From Prorocentrum cordatum (lineage: Eukaryota; Sar; Dinophyceae; Prorocentrales; Prorocentraceae), in contig CAUYUJ010016348.1 in the NCBI GenBank assembly GCA_963575745.1, positions 146,001 through 210,000 on the forward strand: 64,000 nt of DNA, given 5' to 3'. Position numbers and translations under genes: made by a program. This document shows, piece by piece, positions 49,601 through 58,269 of this stretch. Each line of letters opens with the position of its first letter. Position 1 is the stretch's first letter. The notes beneath the pieces were generated by a model, which ran no database searches, had not been told where the DNA came from, and worked only from the letters and a program-made list of their open reading frames with translations.

Positions 49601-52521
49601 AGGACCCCTCCGCGAGGCAGCAAGTCCCGGTGATCCCGAACCCGCCGATTTCCCAGGGCCCCTCCCGCCAGGTTTCCCAGGGCACTAGGGTGCCCTCGGC
49701 CCCCGCGGATTCCCTCGTCCCCGCGGTCGGATCGGTCGCCTCAGAACCTGGATCGGATGCCCTCCCGGAGACCCGGAGCGAGGTCAGGCTTTCCCCCGGC
49801 TCTGAGCCCCAGGATAAGCGTCCGCGTCTTACCCCGATTGAGGAGTACCCAGACGGACCCTCCGTTTTGCAGCGCGTGGCGGCCATCCAGGGCCCGCCAA
49901 GTCAGCCTGTCGCCGGCTCTCCTGGATCGGCCTTGTCCCCCTCAACGAAGGGGGCCGCTAGCAATCCTGTCCCTGAGAGCGTCGAGCCGCTTCCTCGCCC
50001 GACGCCGGAGCCCCCGGCGCTGGACGTTCCCATGGCGAGGGAGTGGCCGCCTCTGGCACGAGTTTTGGGGTCTGGACGGGACATCTCTGTCCCCCGGGCT
50101 CGACCGTCGTCGGACGCTCGCGTGTCCTCGGAGGCCCCCGCGGCGCGGTCCTCGGGCAGAAGCAGGTCCCCGGGGCCCCGCCCTCGTGCCGGTGATTTCC
50201 TGGCGGAGTTCGGCGAGAAGGCGGAGGAGGCCGGCGCAAGTAAGGGTGTCGACGGAAAGGACCCGGAGGTCAGTGGAGATGATTGTGACTGGGACGCTCC
50301 TGAGGAAGAGCAGGATAGCTTCCTGGTCCAAGAGCTCCTCGAGTGGTCCGCGGTGCGGGGAGCCCCCGATCTGGTCAGCTTCTTTTTGAGAGACTTAGGT
50401 CCCTTCGACGAGCTGTCGTACCCGACCTCGGCGTCTGACAAGACCCCGCCCAAGATCAATCCCCGGGGGGCCGAGGTGAGACTCAAAGACTTGTCCCCGG
50501 AGGATCGCGCCCGATTTTCGGAGTCAGACGCTAAGGAATGGGCGGCGATGCTGGGCACTGGAGCTGTTCGTGTGCTTTCGCCTGAGGAGTCGGTGTCAGC
50601 TCGGAGGCGGTTTCCCGATCGCATCTTATCCTCTTGCATGGTTAGACGGCTGAAACCGGTTGAGGGGGTAGGTTCTCGCCCCCAGCCCAAGTCCCGTTGG
50701 TGCGTCCACGGCCATCAGGATCCCGACTCGGAAACTTTGGAAGTCTATGCCCCGACACCTCAGTCCGAGAGCGTTCTTACCTGTTTGCAGATTGCCGCGT
50801 CATTCGGATGGACCCTTACCATAGCTGACGCGAAGAATGCTTTTTGCCAGAGCCAGCGTTTAGAGCGCCCTCGAGGAAAGATTTTTGTTGAACCGTGCTC
50901 GGGTCTGCCGATTGGCCCAGATCAGTTGATCGAGTTGGTTGCGCCCGTATATGGTCTTAACGATGCTCCCCTTTTGTGGCATCGGACGCTGACTGATTGG
51001 CTCGCGGGGGAGGGTTTCACTAAGTCCATGCTTGAACCATGCCTGTGGCTTAGACGGGACCGAATGGGGGCCCTTGAGGGCCTGGCGCTTATTGAGGTCG
51101 ACGACCTCATTGTGACCGGCCGCCAGGAGTATTTGGATCGGTTCAAGGAGAGAGCGACGTCCAGGTTTCGTTTTGGCAAGTGGTGCCAGTCTGACTCGGA
51201 GTTTGCCGGTCGGCAGCTGCGCCAATTCAGGGATCGGATAACCATTGATCAGGAAAAGTATATACGGGAGCAGCTTACGGTTATGCCTCTCGATCGCTCT
51301 CGTCGCTGTGACCCCGATTCCCCCCTCACGCCTACTGAGGTCAAGTCGTATCGAGCAGTGGTGGCCCAGGTACAGTGGGTAGCCAGGGAGTCGCGCCCTG
51401 ACGTGGCGGGATCGGCCTCAATTCTCGCGGGGGCCATGCCGACCCCTCTCGTTTCCCACGCTCTCACGCTCATCAAGGTTTGCAAGTTTTTGAAGGCCAC
51501 GGCCTCTCAGAGGCTGACCGTGTGGGGGCTCGACCCGCTTTCGCTTGTGTTCGTCACGGCGTCCGACGCCTCCGGACCGGGCTCCGCGAGCCGCGGCGGA
51601 TCTCAGGGTGCTTGGTTGGTTATGGCAGCGGACGCCTCGATCCGGGCGAACCGCAGAGCTCGCGTGTCACTGCTCTCATGGCGCTCGCAGCGACTGAAGC
51701 GGGTGATCAGCTCCACCGTCGCTGCAGAGACTCTTGCTTTGAGCGGTGCTGTGGCTGAGGCCCAGTACTTGCAGGTTCTTTGGCGTGACGCGGTCTTCGG
51801 AGATGTTCAGAAGCCGTCTTGGAATCTTGGGGCCTCCCCGTTCTCGGTTGTGATGTCATCGACTTGCGAGTTGTGTGATCGAGCTGCGTCCCTGGCTGTG
51901 GTGGATGCCAAATCGGTGTTTGACACGTTGAGTAAGAATGCGGCTGGGTCCCGGACCGATCGACGTAATGCGATCGAGCTTGCCGTTGTCAGAGATTCCT
52001 TGAGCTCGACTGGTTCTCAGATCCGTTGGCTTCCCCACGGGCGCATGCCTGCCGATCCATTGACTCACGCCGATCCGTCAAAAAGCAATCTGGCCCTGCA
52101 CGATTTACTGTGTCGGGGATCGATGTGTCTCGTCGACGAGGGGGGACACCTCGACGAGCGAGCTTTGAATATGTCTCTTAAGTCCCGATCTCGAGGGGCT
52201 AGTCGGAAAGCTTTGATCGAAGAAGCGAGGAGAAGGGACGAGGCTGAGGAGGATAGGACCCGTGGAAGCAAGGAGGAGCACGGCTCTAGGAAGAAGGAGG
52301 AGGCGGAGGCCGAGGAGGTTGAGGAAGAAGAGGAGGTACCACAGGAGGCAGAGAGGAGCCGGAGGAGCGGAGGCCGCGAGGAGCCCGAGGCGGGACGCGT
52401 CGCCCGCCAGATTCCCGCTCGTGATGACGAGCCCATGTACCTGTCCTACCAGGCCAGGGTGGGTCCGGCGGGGGGTTCTCCCCTGCAGAACCCACCAAAG
52501 TTGGGTGCACTGTCATCGTAA
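43639..52521 (+). CDS. Ty1/copia-type Gag-Pol polyprotein (element 1)
   Basis: A 2,960-residue frame from the first ATG; the frame is also open upstream to 43537 without an ATG. It supplies capsid and enzymes for retrotransposition. Residues 1-380: gag region. C382-C385-H390-C395: CCHC knuckle. D458 in ALVDTAAAQ: aspartic protease. About 1290-1480: methyltransferase-like domain (ALEIFSQSK, MTPMCKAFS with C1350, FFALEHPDTASSW, LDQCMYG, KKPTRVMSNS). Integrase: LGHPS and CDQC, then D1646, D1704, E1739 (D-57-D-34-E). Reverse transcriptase: D2397 in ADAKNAF and D2488-D2489 in EVDDL. RNase H: D2643 in TASDAS, then AAETLAL, VVDAKSVFD and PADPLTHAD. All catalytic residues seen are intact. Residues about 650-1050 (45,590-46,790) are Gly/Arg/Ala-rich and look out of frame; the likely true coding there is the overlapping ORF at 45671. 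The C-terminus is Glu/Arg-rich and the TAA lies in the 3' LTR. Confidence 0.9.
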   Translation: MPADGDDHGFDEIGSDEARSVGIQATGSDLGWGQSAWNNWSWSSGWWRSWTPWTAAGGDGDGDQDEYDSQDWKNPTWGRPGRSRDFGPPPSWLGLEHLELYGSNVRAWSTRTGHQPETQASRLVESLPVELQLKFKPVRQALELENGVDTYLDHLSVLNGERPGDRDRLSHSHALFDYMIQRNESITDFVLRRDAQLADAAARGLVLPDNVLARYLEEGANLSAQNKNNLRTLAGGQKDAASIRSALLLLDVQEKRVLPANPVPVPKSFLHEGSSPSECPLPPETYYEDDDDEIELPEDEALAFLTAVEEQDMDEYEAAEVFAAVVEEKYGKERRRTWTESRKLKLAKKTDRDFFDRRKSSKPARPGFRKIGEKDFRRKTRCANCGQRGHWAESCTNPFQSKADRLAKEKAAGAKAPTGFTYFFVNEDVDGLSGMVDLVRATFADVTLRSLGTHALVDTAAAQALIGRAEVLELEGALKLRGYRLILDWTPVVGVAASGIGGRAVPVGKAWVPVTLGGCGIVEFLILEGSCPPLLPAKFLTCLGSVIDLPRNQMSVKVGGRSVAFDLISHPSGHRSVDLVQRPASQFVLAREIQDTLGMSAQQFVVQDRGEGSAGESRPAPVSSSVSPSPPLSSPPSGGPRGLRCCGPDSPIPELSAQTSEERRATASSPGGGRSVHDVVRQWAARRQQEGVARQGPASFEEGAGRSEDSLQPERDEESCFEHPGERPEGHRDGRLGGAAGAAGARRGLAGDAGARGDGRPGAGVVRGGPHDSEDGRAALAQDDDQDFLAHARVHPGGLGCDPHAEHDQGARGPRGLSSPAARPLARGEPARHLLEVHGVLGAAPLHQVLDRRKGGAPGEEGPGREEEADQGQVQGRVQGQGASLGRGDGPLAGVARAAPSDSTTGTWPKGEGPVRPVPDSDGQVRRGLRPGEAPSGVSGAWRGAEDIGAHVGIGGHPPDDGAGDAESALRHDDRAGVAAPRQRADVREPSQHDCRPEGLGRDDDDRAGDPSCDNPERRPPPHRDDDAGNLLGQVSGRLLARGDRGGERIRRLSDVSSERLAELAGRTFSCRDPRDVFLKDLGTYLNRFRRGSRYRRSSREVLGFWGESSGALLSPRRVCESQQWTPVRLSVSERSAFFAGLALAANGEEPPDSSLPSGPRWLEITGLGDSVLYTGLWATSGASEVCRALGSTLKSVLQVTFWCEKDSPGGGEEEARRSREVEEVTMIEEDRFTAAALDGRLAVAPAAPSVPRQVREAAARALGGEGLRSGRRARRKMVKAREAQRGGALALEIFSQSKVSAELQRRGHSVSAPLDLVLGTDLLSPDGEARLWRQLREDQPLFVLMTPMCKAFSAPRVSNWGRMDPFREKEEERLGLAAMQLCMRVAEYQLACGRFFALEHPDTASSWHLECVRVLCQRPEVQVSKLDQCMYGLWTGELGPAKKPTRVMSNSSPLLAHCLRRCSHQHVHVPLSGGARTHAAENFPRELISSLASGVEDGALAFHRRRSQVRQAGPATLFEQDEASEAESWSFPVEEADPAISDGDEASGGHSGSPEGLPRSQGPAKATSLDLALQKEVARLHVNLGHPSNEDFLRALRVAGARLEVLTWVKDEFKCDQCASHTRASWRRRAHLPHTYAFNKVVAIDLFYLDIEGKSTPVMNVIDHGTSFQQCALLSDDTAKSVWAAFLRWWVRPFGVPEVLVRDGGGEFEGIFARGCEHHGVMQHVIPANSPHQNGKCERHGGLVKEALSKAAQSINPKTREETDLLLCEVVASKNRGFHRGGFSPSQLVFGQNPRIPRSLLSDDPVDLIGSDDVSARAVDLDSAAGEFARQHRIREEARKALAGLDARSRLAEASRARPHQEREFRPGDWVYVFRRITASNRSHSLQRDRWTGPGVVIYQSAGAGGSKGGGTVWVAMRAKLLKCTAEQVRLATRSESMGAELLDSAAFDRLREDIRAPGKRSGAVDVTAEGPPPPEANDAPEAAPPEDPSARQQVPVIPNPPISQGPSRQVSQGTRVPSAPADSLVPAVGSVASEPGSDALPETRSEVRLSPGSEPQDKRPRLTPIEEYPDGPSVLQRVAAIQGPPSQPVAGSPGSALSPSTKGAASNPVPESVEPLPRPTPEPPALDVPMAREWPPLARVLGSGRDISVPRARPSSDARVSSEAPAARSSGRSRSPGPRPRAGDFLAEFGEKAEEAGASKGVDGKDPEVSGDDCDWDAPEEEQDSFLVQELLEWSAVRGAPDLVSFFLRDLGPFDELSYPTSASDKTPPKINPRGAEVRLKDLSPEDRARFSESDAKEWAAMLGTGAVRVLSPEESVSARRRFPDRILSSCMVRRLKPVEGVGSRPQPKSRWCVHGHQDPDSETLEVYAPTPQSESVLTCLQIAASFGWTLTIADAKNAFCQSQRLERPRGKIFVEPCSGLPIGPDQLIELVAPVYGLNDAPLLWHRTLTDWLAGEGFTKSMLEPCLWLRRDRMGALEGLALIEVDDLIVTGRQEYLDRFKERATSRFRFGKWCQSDSEFAGRQLRQFRDRITIDQEKYIREQLTVMPLDRSRRCDPDSPLTPTEVKSYRAVVAQVQWVARESRPDVAGSASILAGAMPTPLVSHALTLIKVCKFLKATASQRLTVWGLDPLSLVFVTASDASGPGSASRGGSQGAWLVMAADASIRANRRARVSLLSWRSQRLKRVISSTVAAETLALSGAVAEAQYLQVLWRDAVFGDVQKPSWNLGASPFSVVMSSTCELCDRAASLAVVDAKSVFDTLSKNAAGSRTDRRNAIELAVVRDSLSSTGSQIRWLPHGRMPADPLTHADPSKSNLALHDLLCRGSMCLVDEGGHLDERALNMSLKSRSRGASRKALIEEARRRDEAEEDRTRGSKEEHGSRKKEEAEAEEVEEEEEVPQEAERSRRSGGREEPEAGRVARQIPARDDEPMYLSYQARVGPAGGSPLQNPPKLGALSS
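45671..46798 (+). CDS. Overlapping +1-frame ORF: zinc-ribbon-like domain
   Basis: A 375-residue ORF in the +1 phase relative to the surrounding polyprotein, from ATG 45671 to TAA 46796-46798; the frame is open from 45482. Its composition is that of real protein: Trp, Met, Phe, Tyr, acidic helices (MDDWEELPEQQALDEG) and a basic helical stretch after the Cys motif. Residues 140-163 hold C-P-H-P, HWHGENQHGTYSKC and C-T-A-C (C140, H142, C160, C163), a plausible zinc-binding unit. I recall similar sequences between protease and methyltransferase-like domains in dinoflagellate copia proteins. The main frame over the same bases is stop-free but compositionally shadow-like. Expression could use a +1 shift near 45,550-45,680 and a -1 shift near 46,780, reinitiation, or none if the copy is mutated. 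No classical slippery site is visible. Confidence 0.65.
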   Translation: MSSGSGRLGVSKKESRGKAPHPSRKVQAGLRTRFNLSAMRNRASSILENGPKDTEMDDWEELPEQQALDEGLQAMLELEAMDDREQEWFVEGRMTLKMDVQRWRRMTIRIFWHMHACTQAVLAATLMPNMIKEREDPEDCPHPPHAHWHGENQHGTYSKCTACSVQLHFTKFSTEEKEARRAKRVLVERKKQIKAKYKDECKARVRAWDEATDPWQESPVLPLPTPPPAPGRKEKGQSDQYPIPMVKCAEGYVPVKPPPVSRELGAVPKTSGPTSGSAGTRPMTVQEMQRALFDMTTVLESQRRDNELTFVNLRNMIADQRAWAETTMTELATRPATIQSDDLLRIATMMQAISSGRSPGGFLPAVTEEGSASDV

Positions 52522-52719
52522 CCCAGCTCACCCTGGTCCCGGGTTCTTGTTCTCCCTCCCTCTCCCCCCTCTCTTTGTGTTCTGCAGTTGTGCACAGCCT
52601 TTTAGGCTTAGGGAGCGACTCACCTTGGAGTCGCTGAGGTATTCAGACTGAGCACAGAAAGGTACGTCCGCCCTCCCCGACCACTCCTTTACATCCCGAG
52701 CCCCCGAGCCCTTTTGACA
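52511..52719 (+). mobile_element. 3' LTR of copia element 1
   Basis: 209 bp, same sequence as 43312-43520, including the TGTCA...TGACA ends and the AGCGACTC stem-loop (52614-52635). The polyprotein stop TAA is at its positions 9-11. The sequence just upstream (CAAAGTTGGGTGCAC) is not a clean polypurine tract. Confidence 0.95.
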
Positions 52720-52723
52720 GCAG
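52720..52723. other. Target site duplication (right), GCAG
   Basis: Matches 43308-43311. Confidence 0.65.
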
Positions 52724-53317
52724 CAGGGAGGCTGCGGAAGCCCAAAGGAGGCTGTCAGGGCGACGGCCAGGAGGCAACGCACGACGAGCGTCGAGGAGGA
52801 GGAGGGGGAGGACGAGGACGAGGACGAGCCGGCGGCCGGCGGCAGCAGGGCAGGAGGAGACCGCAGAGGCCCCCTGCCCGTCCAGCCAGAAAGGAGGAGC
52901 CCGCCGAGGAGGAGGAGGCGCCGCGCCAGAAGCCGCCGCAGAGGGAGAAGGCCCCGGAGCCGGCCGCTGAGGAGGAGGAGAAGGAGGAGGAGGAGGAGGA
53001 GGAGATGGAGCTTGTCAAGAAGTTCCTGGAGGACCCCGAGGCGTACGCTGCGGCGAACCCGGTGGCCGCAGCGCCGGCGGCGGGCGGCGGCGGGGGCGGC
53101 GAGAAGGAGGAGGAGAGGAAGGCCGCGGCCGTGGAGGAGGAGGAGGAGGACGTGGACTCGACCTCTTCGGCTGAGCGCACCGCGGCGGCGGCGAGCGCGC
53201 GGGCCTTCTGTACGGGGGCTGACGCGGGGTGCCACATTAGTTACTCTTGTCAGCGTGGTGCTCATAGCTTTTGGGAGATTGCTTCGTTTTGGGCTCGATG
53301 TGCTTAAAGGTATTTAA
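52724..53317 (+). pseudogene. Possible host ORF, 3' part, acidic
   Basis: Two overlapping frames are open. One (to 53307) encodes an acidic segment with EEEMELVKKFLEDPEAYAA and reads most like protein. The other (to 53317) is the phase that continues the 42814 frame across the empty site and ends in a hydrophobic GATLVTLVSVVLIAFGRLL. GAG-rich DNA makes either possible by chance. No family is recognised. Confidence 0.3.
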
Positions 53318-54130
53318 AGCATGTCACCAAGGTGTGCGCAGACTTCCCGACCCAGCCACCGATCTCCAACCGTGGGAGCAGCTTGCATGCAAGTCGTTCC
53401 GTTCCTGGAGGCATCTTTTAAAGCAAGCACCCAAGAGCCCAAGGAGAGCGGCCGCAGAGGAGGACCAAGGACCAGAGGGCGCCAACTATACTTGTCGCTC
53501 AATGTGGGAGCCCCCAGGGGCCCTCTGGGCCTCGTGGGGGGTGCTCTTCTGAAGACCGCGGGTGCCTCCTTGGTGAGGGGTGAAGGGTGCTCTGAAGGCC
53601 ATGGGGGCCTCGTGAGGGGTGCTCTGAAGGCACTGTCGGCCAGGGGCACCTCTGGCATTACCCGAGAGGGGGCGCCATCTATACGCATGCACACCGAACC
53701 TGGCCAGGCCCTTCCTGGGCCCAGGATCTGCGTGCACACCCAGCTCGCCTGACCAGGAAAGCATACAGTCAACCCGTGTACTAAGGAAGCACGATGGGGA
53801 TGCAAGGGCCTTGGACGCCCATGCCGAGGCTCTTCGAGCGGGGCTGGCCATTGAAGGCGGTTGATGATGGACCGAGGATGACCGAAGAGGCAAGGATGCA
53901 GTGGTAGCCTGGAGAAGTCGCTCATCATTACGACGCGGGTTGACTGTGTCAGCCAGTCCTGGGCCCGCTGTGGGCGTGACTTAACGGGGGGGTCATAAAC
54001 GAGGGGGGTCAGAAACGGTCCCCTTTCGTGCCCCTCTGGAGCCCCAGGGGGCTCGTTTCGGTACCGTTGGGTACCTTTTCGGACCACCCTCGCCACCCCC
54101 CCATTTACGATCCCCCCATTCCCAGACCCC
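53318..54130. other. No confident gene; P-repeat fragment near 53690-53765
   Basis: CTATACGCATGCACACCGAA and CCTGGCCAGGCCCTTCCTGG with an inverted partner mark a P-family copy. A GGGGTGCTCTGAAGG unit is repeated (53540-53635). The remainder is unassigned. Confidence 0.4.
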
Positions 54131-54363
<233 letters not shown>

Positions 54364-55760
54364 GATTTCGGCACACCCCTCACACGTTTCGTGGCCCCAT
54401 AGGGAGCTCCACCGAAGGCCCCAGTGGCAGGGTCCGCATGCCTCCCCACCACCCATTTCGGCACACCCCTCACACGTTTCGTGGCCCCATAGGGAGCTCC
54501 ACCGAAGGCCCCAGTGGCAGGTCCGCATGCCTCCCCACCACCCATTTCGGCACACCCCTCACACGTTTCGTGGCCCCATAGGGAGCTCCACCGAAGGCCC
54601 CAGTGGCAGGGTCCGCATGCCTCCCCACCACCCATTTCGGCACACCCCTCACACGTTTCGTGGCCCCATAGGGAGCTCCACCGAAGGCCCCAGTGGCAGG
54701 GTTCGCATGCCTCCCCACCACCCATTTCGGCACACCCCTCACACGTTTCGTGGCCCCATAGGGAGCTCCACCGAAGGCCCCAGTGGCAGGGTCCGCATGC
54801 CTCCCCACCACCCATTTCGGCACACCCCTCACACGTTTCGTGGCCCCATAGGGAGCTCCACCGAAGGCCCCAGTGGCAGGGTCCGCATGCCTCCCCACCA
54901 CCCATTTCGGCACACCCCTCACACGTTTCGTGGCCCCATAGGGAGCTCCACCGAAGGTGGCAGGGTGGCAGGCCTCCCCACCACCCATTTTTCGGCACAC
55001 CCCTCACACGTTTCGTGGCCCCAAAGGAGCTCCACCGAAGGCCCCAGTGGCAGGGTCCGCATGCCTCCCCACCACCATTTCGGCACACCCCTCACACGTT
55101 TCGTGGCCCCATAGGGAGCTCCACCGAAGGCCCCAGTGGCAGGGTCCGCATGCCTCCCCACCACCCATTTCGGCACACCCCTCACACGTTTCGTGGCCCC
55201 ATAGGGAGCTCCACCGAAGGCCCCAGTGGCAGGGTCCGCATGCCTCCCCACCACCCATTTCGGCACACCCCTCACACGTTTCGTGGCCCCATAGGGAGCT
55301 CCACCGAAGGCCCCAGTGGCCTGGTTCGTATGCCTCCCCAACACCCATTTCGGCACATCCCTCACACGTTTCGTGGCCCCATGGGGATTTCCACTGAAGG
55401 CCCCAGTGACTGGGTTCGCATGCGCCCCCACACCCATTTCGGCACACCCCTCACACGTTTCGTGGCACCATAGGGAGCTCCACCGAAGGCCCCAGTGGCT
55501 GCGTTCGCATGCCGCCCCCACACCAATTTCGGCACACCCCTCACACGTTTCGTGGCCCCACAGGGAGCTCCACCGAAGGCCCCAGTGGCTGCGTTCGCAT
55601 GCCGCCCCCACACCAACTTCGGTGCACCCCTCACACGTTTCGTGGCCCCATAAGGAGCTCCACCGAAGGCCCCAGTGGCAACGTTCGCATGCCGCCCCCA
55701 CACCCATTTCGGCACACCCCTCAAACGGTTCGTGGCCCCATAGGGAGATCCACCGAAGAC
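54364..55760 (+). repeat. 90-bp satellite, ~15 copies
   Basis: The unit contains ATTTCGGCACACCCCTCACA, CGTTTCGTGGCCCCATAGGG, AGCTCCACCGAAGGCCCCAG and TCCGCATGCCTCCCCACCAC. Starts at 54365, 54455, 54544, 54634, 54724, 54814, 54904 and so on, nearly all 89-90 bp apart. Right-hand units are more diverged than left-hand ones. As 90 is 30 codons, long repetitive ORFs stay open on both strands (54105-55088 minus, 54514-55473 plus, 54919-56190 minus); I regard these as satellite artefacts. Confidence 0.95.
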
Positions 55761-55809
55761 GGTACTCACACCAGCATTTCTCACAACTGTATATGGTTGG
55801 GTCCTTCGC

Positions 55810-55985
55810 CAGGCTAATTTTTTCATGACGTCGACCCCCCGAGGTCTCGACCCATTCCCCGGGGCCGGTTTTTCGTCCCGAGTCGTTTTTTGACGGTCCC
55901 GAGGCCCGGTAAGGTCCCTCAGAGGCCGAAAATAGCGAAAAACCTCCCGCCGTGATTTTTTCATGACTCGAGGAGGTCTGGGTAC
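55810..55985 (+). repeat. Dispersed repeat S, copy 2
   Basis: TTTTTTCATGACGTCGACCC at the left and GATTTTTTCATGACTCGAGG at the right are direct copies about 140 bp apart. The interior (GAGGCCGAAAATAGCGAAAA) matches 40675-40850, and 6300-6460 is a more distant relative. Confidence 0.5.
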
Positions 55986-56800
55986 GCGACGCCCAACCGC
56001 TGTGGGCCCGGCCAGGACCGGTGTGCGCGCATGCAGTTGGCGACCCCTCCGTGGGGCCGGCCGCCGCTCTCGGAGCGCGCAGCACTCCACGAGCGGCGCA
56101 GGCGGCCTCAGTCTCCTCGGTGCGCAGCGCGCAGCCCGTATACTCCAGATCTCGTAATAAAAGGGAGGGGGTCTGGACCCTCCAAGACAAGCCATTTCAG
56201 ACCTCCCCCGTGGGAGAACCCTCCAAAACATCGTCCCCAGACCCCCCCAGGCTCTCCAAGATAGCCTGGAAGAGACCTCCCCCCGAAATGAGACCCCACG
56301 AACGGCGCAGGCGGCCTCAAGCTCCTCGATGCGCAACGCGCAATCCGTATACCGTGTTGGCACGAAGCTCAACGCGCAGATCAAACACGCAGGCTTGGCG
56401 CGACAAGTTCGCCAACACAAAGCACTGAGCCGACACGCACAGCGTGCTTCACCTGGGCGTTTTGAGAACGTGTTGCGCTTCAGCACGGGCGTACCAGGGC
56501 AACTAAGCACAGGCGGCCTCAGGCTCCAGCTCGCCACCGCTCGGACGTCCATTCCTCGCGCGTTTGTCGGTTTCGTGCGTGTATGTTTTCGCAAGGTGGG
56601 CCAAGCTGCTCCTTGATGGCCCTCGCCGAACTAATCTTGATTATCGGACGTATGAAACGTAACGCAACCTTTTACCTGACTCAGGGGCCCCTGAACATCA
56701 AACGGCAATGGTACATGGCAATCACATTGCAACGCTGCAAGCAATACTTTACATCTGTGCTAAGCTGCGTACGCACTGATAGGAACAAACACTACACAAA
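55986..56800. other. No confident gene; 208-bp-spaced direct repeats
   Basis: CGGCGCAGGCGGCCTCAGTC with GCGCAGCGCGCAGCCCGTAT (56095-56150) recurs at 56303-56358, and a partial copy lies at 56505. A partial MITE-2 start is at about 56535. A short balanced ORF around 56640-56790 has no recognisable domain. Confidence 0.4.
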
Positions 56801-56925
56801 TCCCACCAGCCCTTTGGGCGTGAGTGGTTTAGAGAGCCCGCTCTGTTCTCAACCCCCTTCTTCCCCTTCGGGGAGGGGTTTACCCCTCCCCCTCCCCCCT
56901 CCCCCTGGGCCTGGAAAGGTCCCTC
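56801..56925 (+). repeat. Dispersed repeat shared with 42332-42440
   Basis: AAATCCCACCAGCCCTTTGG, GAGTGGTTTAGAG and CCCCTTCGGGGAGGGGTTTA; the CCCCTTCGGGG core is a hairpin. Confidence 0.55.
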
Positions 56926-57044
56926 CGCGGGTCGTTGGGGGGGTCATTTTCGACTCCTGGGAGGGCTAAAAAACGACACCCCTCACGAGGATTCTGGCCC
57001 CGACGGGGGGAGGGAGAAAAAACCCTCTCCTCTTCTGTGAAGCC

Positions 57045-57208
57045 AAACTCATTGATTGTACTACGGTGTTGGCCCCATTTTGGCCTTCTGAGGGGGCAGT
57101 GCTCATTAAAGCTCCCCTCTCCTTTCAAGGCCAAACCATTGATTTTACGAAGGTGTTGGCTCAATATTGCCCTTCGGAGGGGGCAGCGCTCATTAAAGCT
57201 CCCCTCTT
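57045..57208 (+). repeat. ~80-bp tandem duplication
   Basis: CATTGATTGTACTACGGTGT ... GAGGGGGCAGTGCTCATTAA is followed directly by CATTGATTTTACGAAGGTGT ... GAGGGGGCAGCGCTCATTAA. Two diverged units. Confidence 0.75.
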
Positions 57209-57224
57209 CTTGGATCGATTCCCT

Positions 57225-57545
57225 CCAAGATGGCCCCAAGAAGCGCCCAGGAGGCACCAAGAGGCCCCAAGATGGCCCCAAGAGGTCCCCAGGAGGCCCC
57301 CAAGAGGCCTCCAAGAGGCCCCCAAGATGCCCCCAAGAGGCCCCCAAGAGGCCCCAAGAGGCTCCCCCGAGGCACCCAAGACGCTCCTGGAAGCCCCTGG
57401 GGCCGCCAAGAGGCCCCCAAGACGCCACAAACGGCCTCCAAGAGGCTCCCAAGAGGCCCGAAGAGGCTCCCCCAAGGCACCCAAGACGCTCCTAGAAGCC
57501 CCTGGGGCCGCCAAGAGGCCCCCAAGACGCCCCAAAAGGGGACGA
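57225..57545 (+). repeat. CCCCAAGAGGC minisatellite, third array
   Basis: Degenerate units like those at 9225-9560, with a 120-bp block (CACCCAAGACGCTCCTGGAA and its variant CTCCTAGAAGCCCCTGGGGC) duplicated inside. Confidence 0.7.
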
Positions 57546-57975
57546 GGTGCCCGAACGCCTCACGCCACGAGGAGCCCGAACGACTCACACCAGGACGAGG
57601 GGCCCGAACGACTCACACCACGACGAGCCCGAACGACTCACACCACAAGGAGGGGCCCGAACGACTCACACCAGGACGGGGCGCCCGAACGACTCACACC
57701 ACGAGGAGCCCGAACGACTCACACCACGACGCGGGCCCCGAACGACTCACACCACGAGGAGCCCGAACGAGTCACACCAGGAGGAGGGGCCCGAACGACT
57801 CACACCAGGATGAGGGGCCCGAACAACTCACACAACGAGAAGCCCGAACGACTCACACCAGGACGAAGAGCCCGAACGACTCACACCACGAAGAGCCCGA
57901 ACGACTCACACCAGGAAGAAGGGCCCGAACGACTCACACCAGGACGAGAAACCCCAAACGACTCAAACCACGAGG
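57546..57975 (+). repeat. 24-28-bp tandem repeat (GCCCGAACGACTCACACCA)
   Basis: About 17 units of GCCCGAACGACTCACACCA followed by a variable CGAGGA/GGACGAGGG spacer. The ORFs over it cycle Asn-Asp-Ser-His motifs. It resembles a spacer-repeat array but is an ordinary minisatellite. Confidence 0.85.
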
Positions 57976-58269
57976 AGCGCTTTCTATCCCTCCTCCTCCG
58001 CCTCGTCCTTCCTCAAACCACGAGGAGCGCTTTCTCTCCCTCCTCCTCCGCCTCGTCCTTCTCCCGCTCCCACCACAAGGAGGATGTACAAGGAGGCGGG
58101 AGGAAGGAGGAACAGGGGAGATATGCGGGGGCAGGCGGAAACACGCCTGAAAAACTTGACTGTCGGCATGCTTCGCAAGAGTTGCTGTTTTGAGATGAGA
58201 AAAAGGGTTATATTGTCACGGGCGGAAAAAGGAGTTAGCACATATTCGCTTCAAACCATCATTCATCGC
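57976..58269. other. Two 55-bp direct repeats and unassigned sequence
   Basis: AACCACGAGGAGCGCTTTCT with CCTCCTCCGCCTCGTCCTTC occurs at 57967 and again at 58017. No gene is seen in the remainder. It probably includes the 3' untranslated or LTR part of copia element 2, which cannot be bounded without the other LTR. Confidence 0.4.

Noticed and set aside
57546-57975. Regular repeat array resembling a CRISPR
   Set aside because: The units are contiguous with 5-9-bp variable linkers and no unique spacers; a eukaryotic minisatellite.
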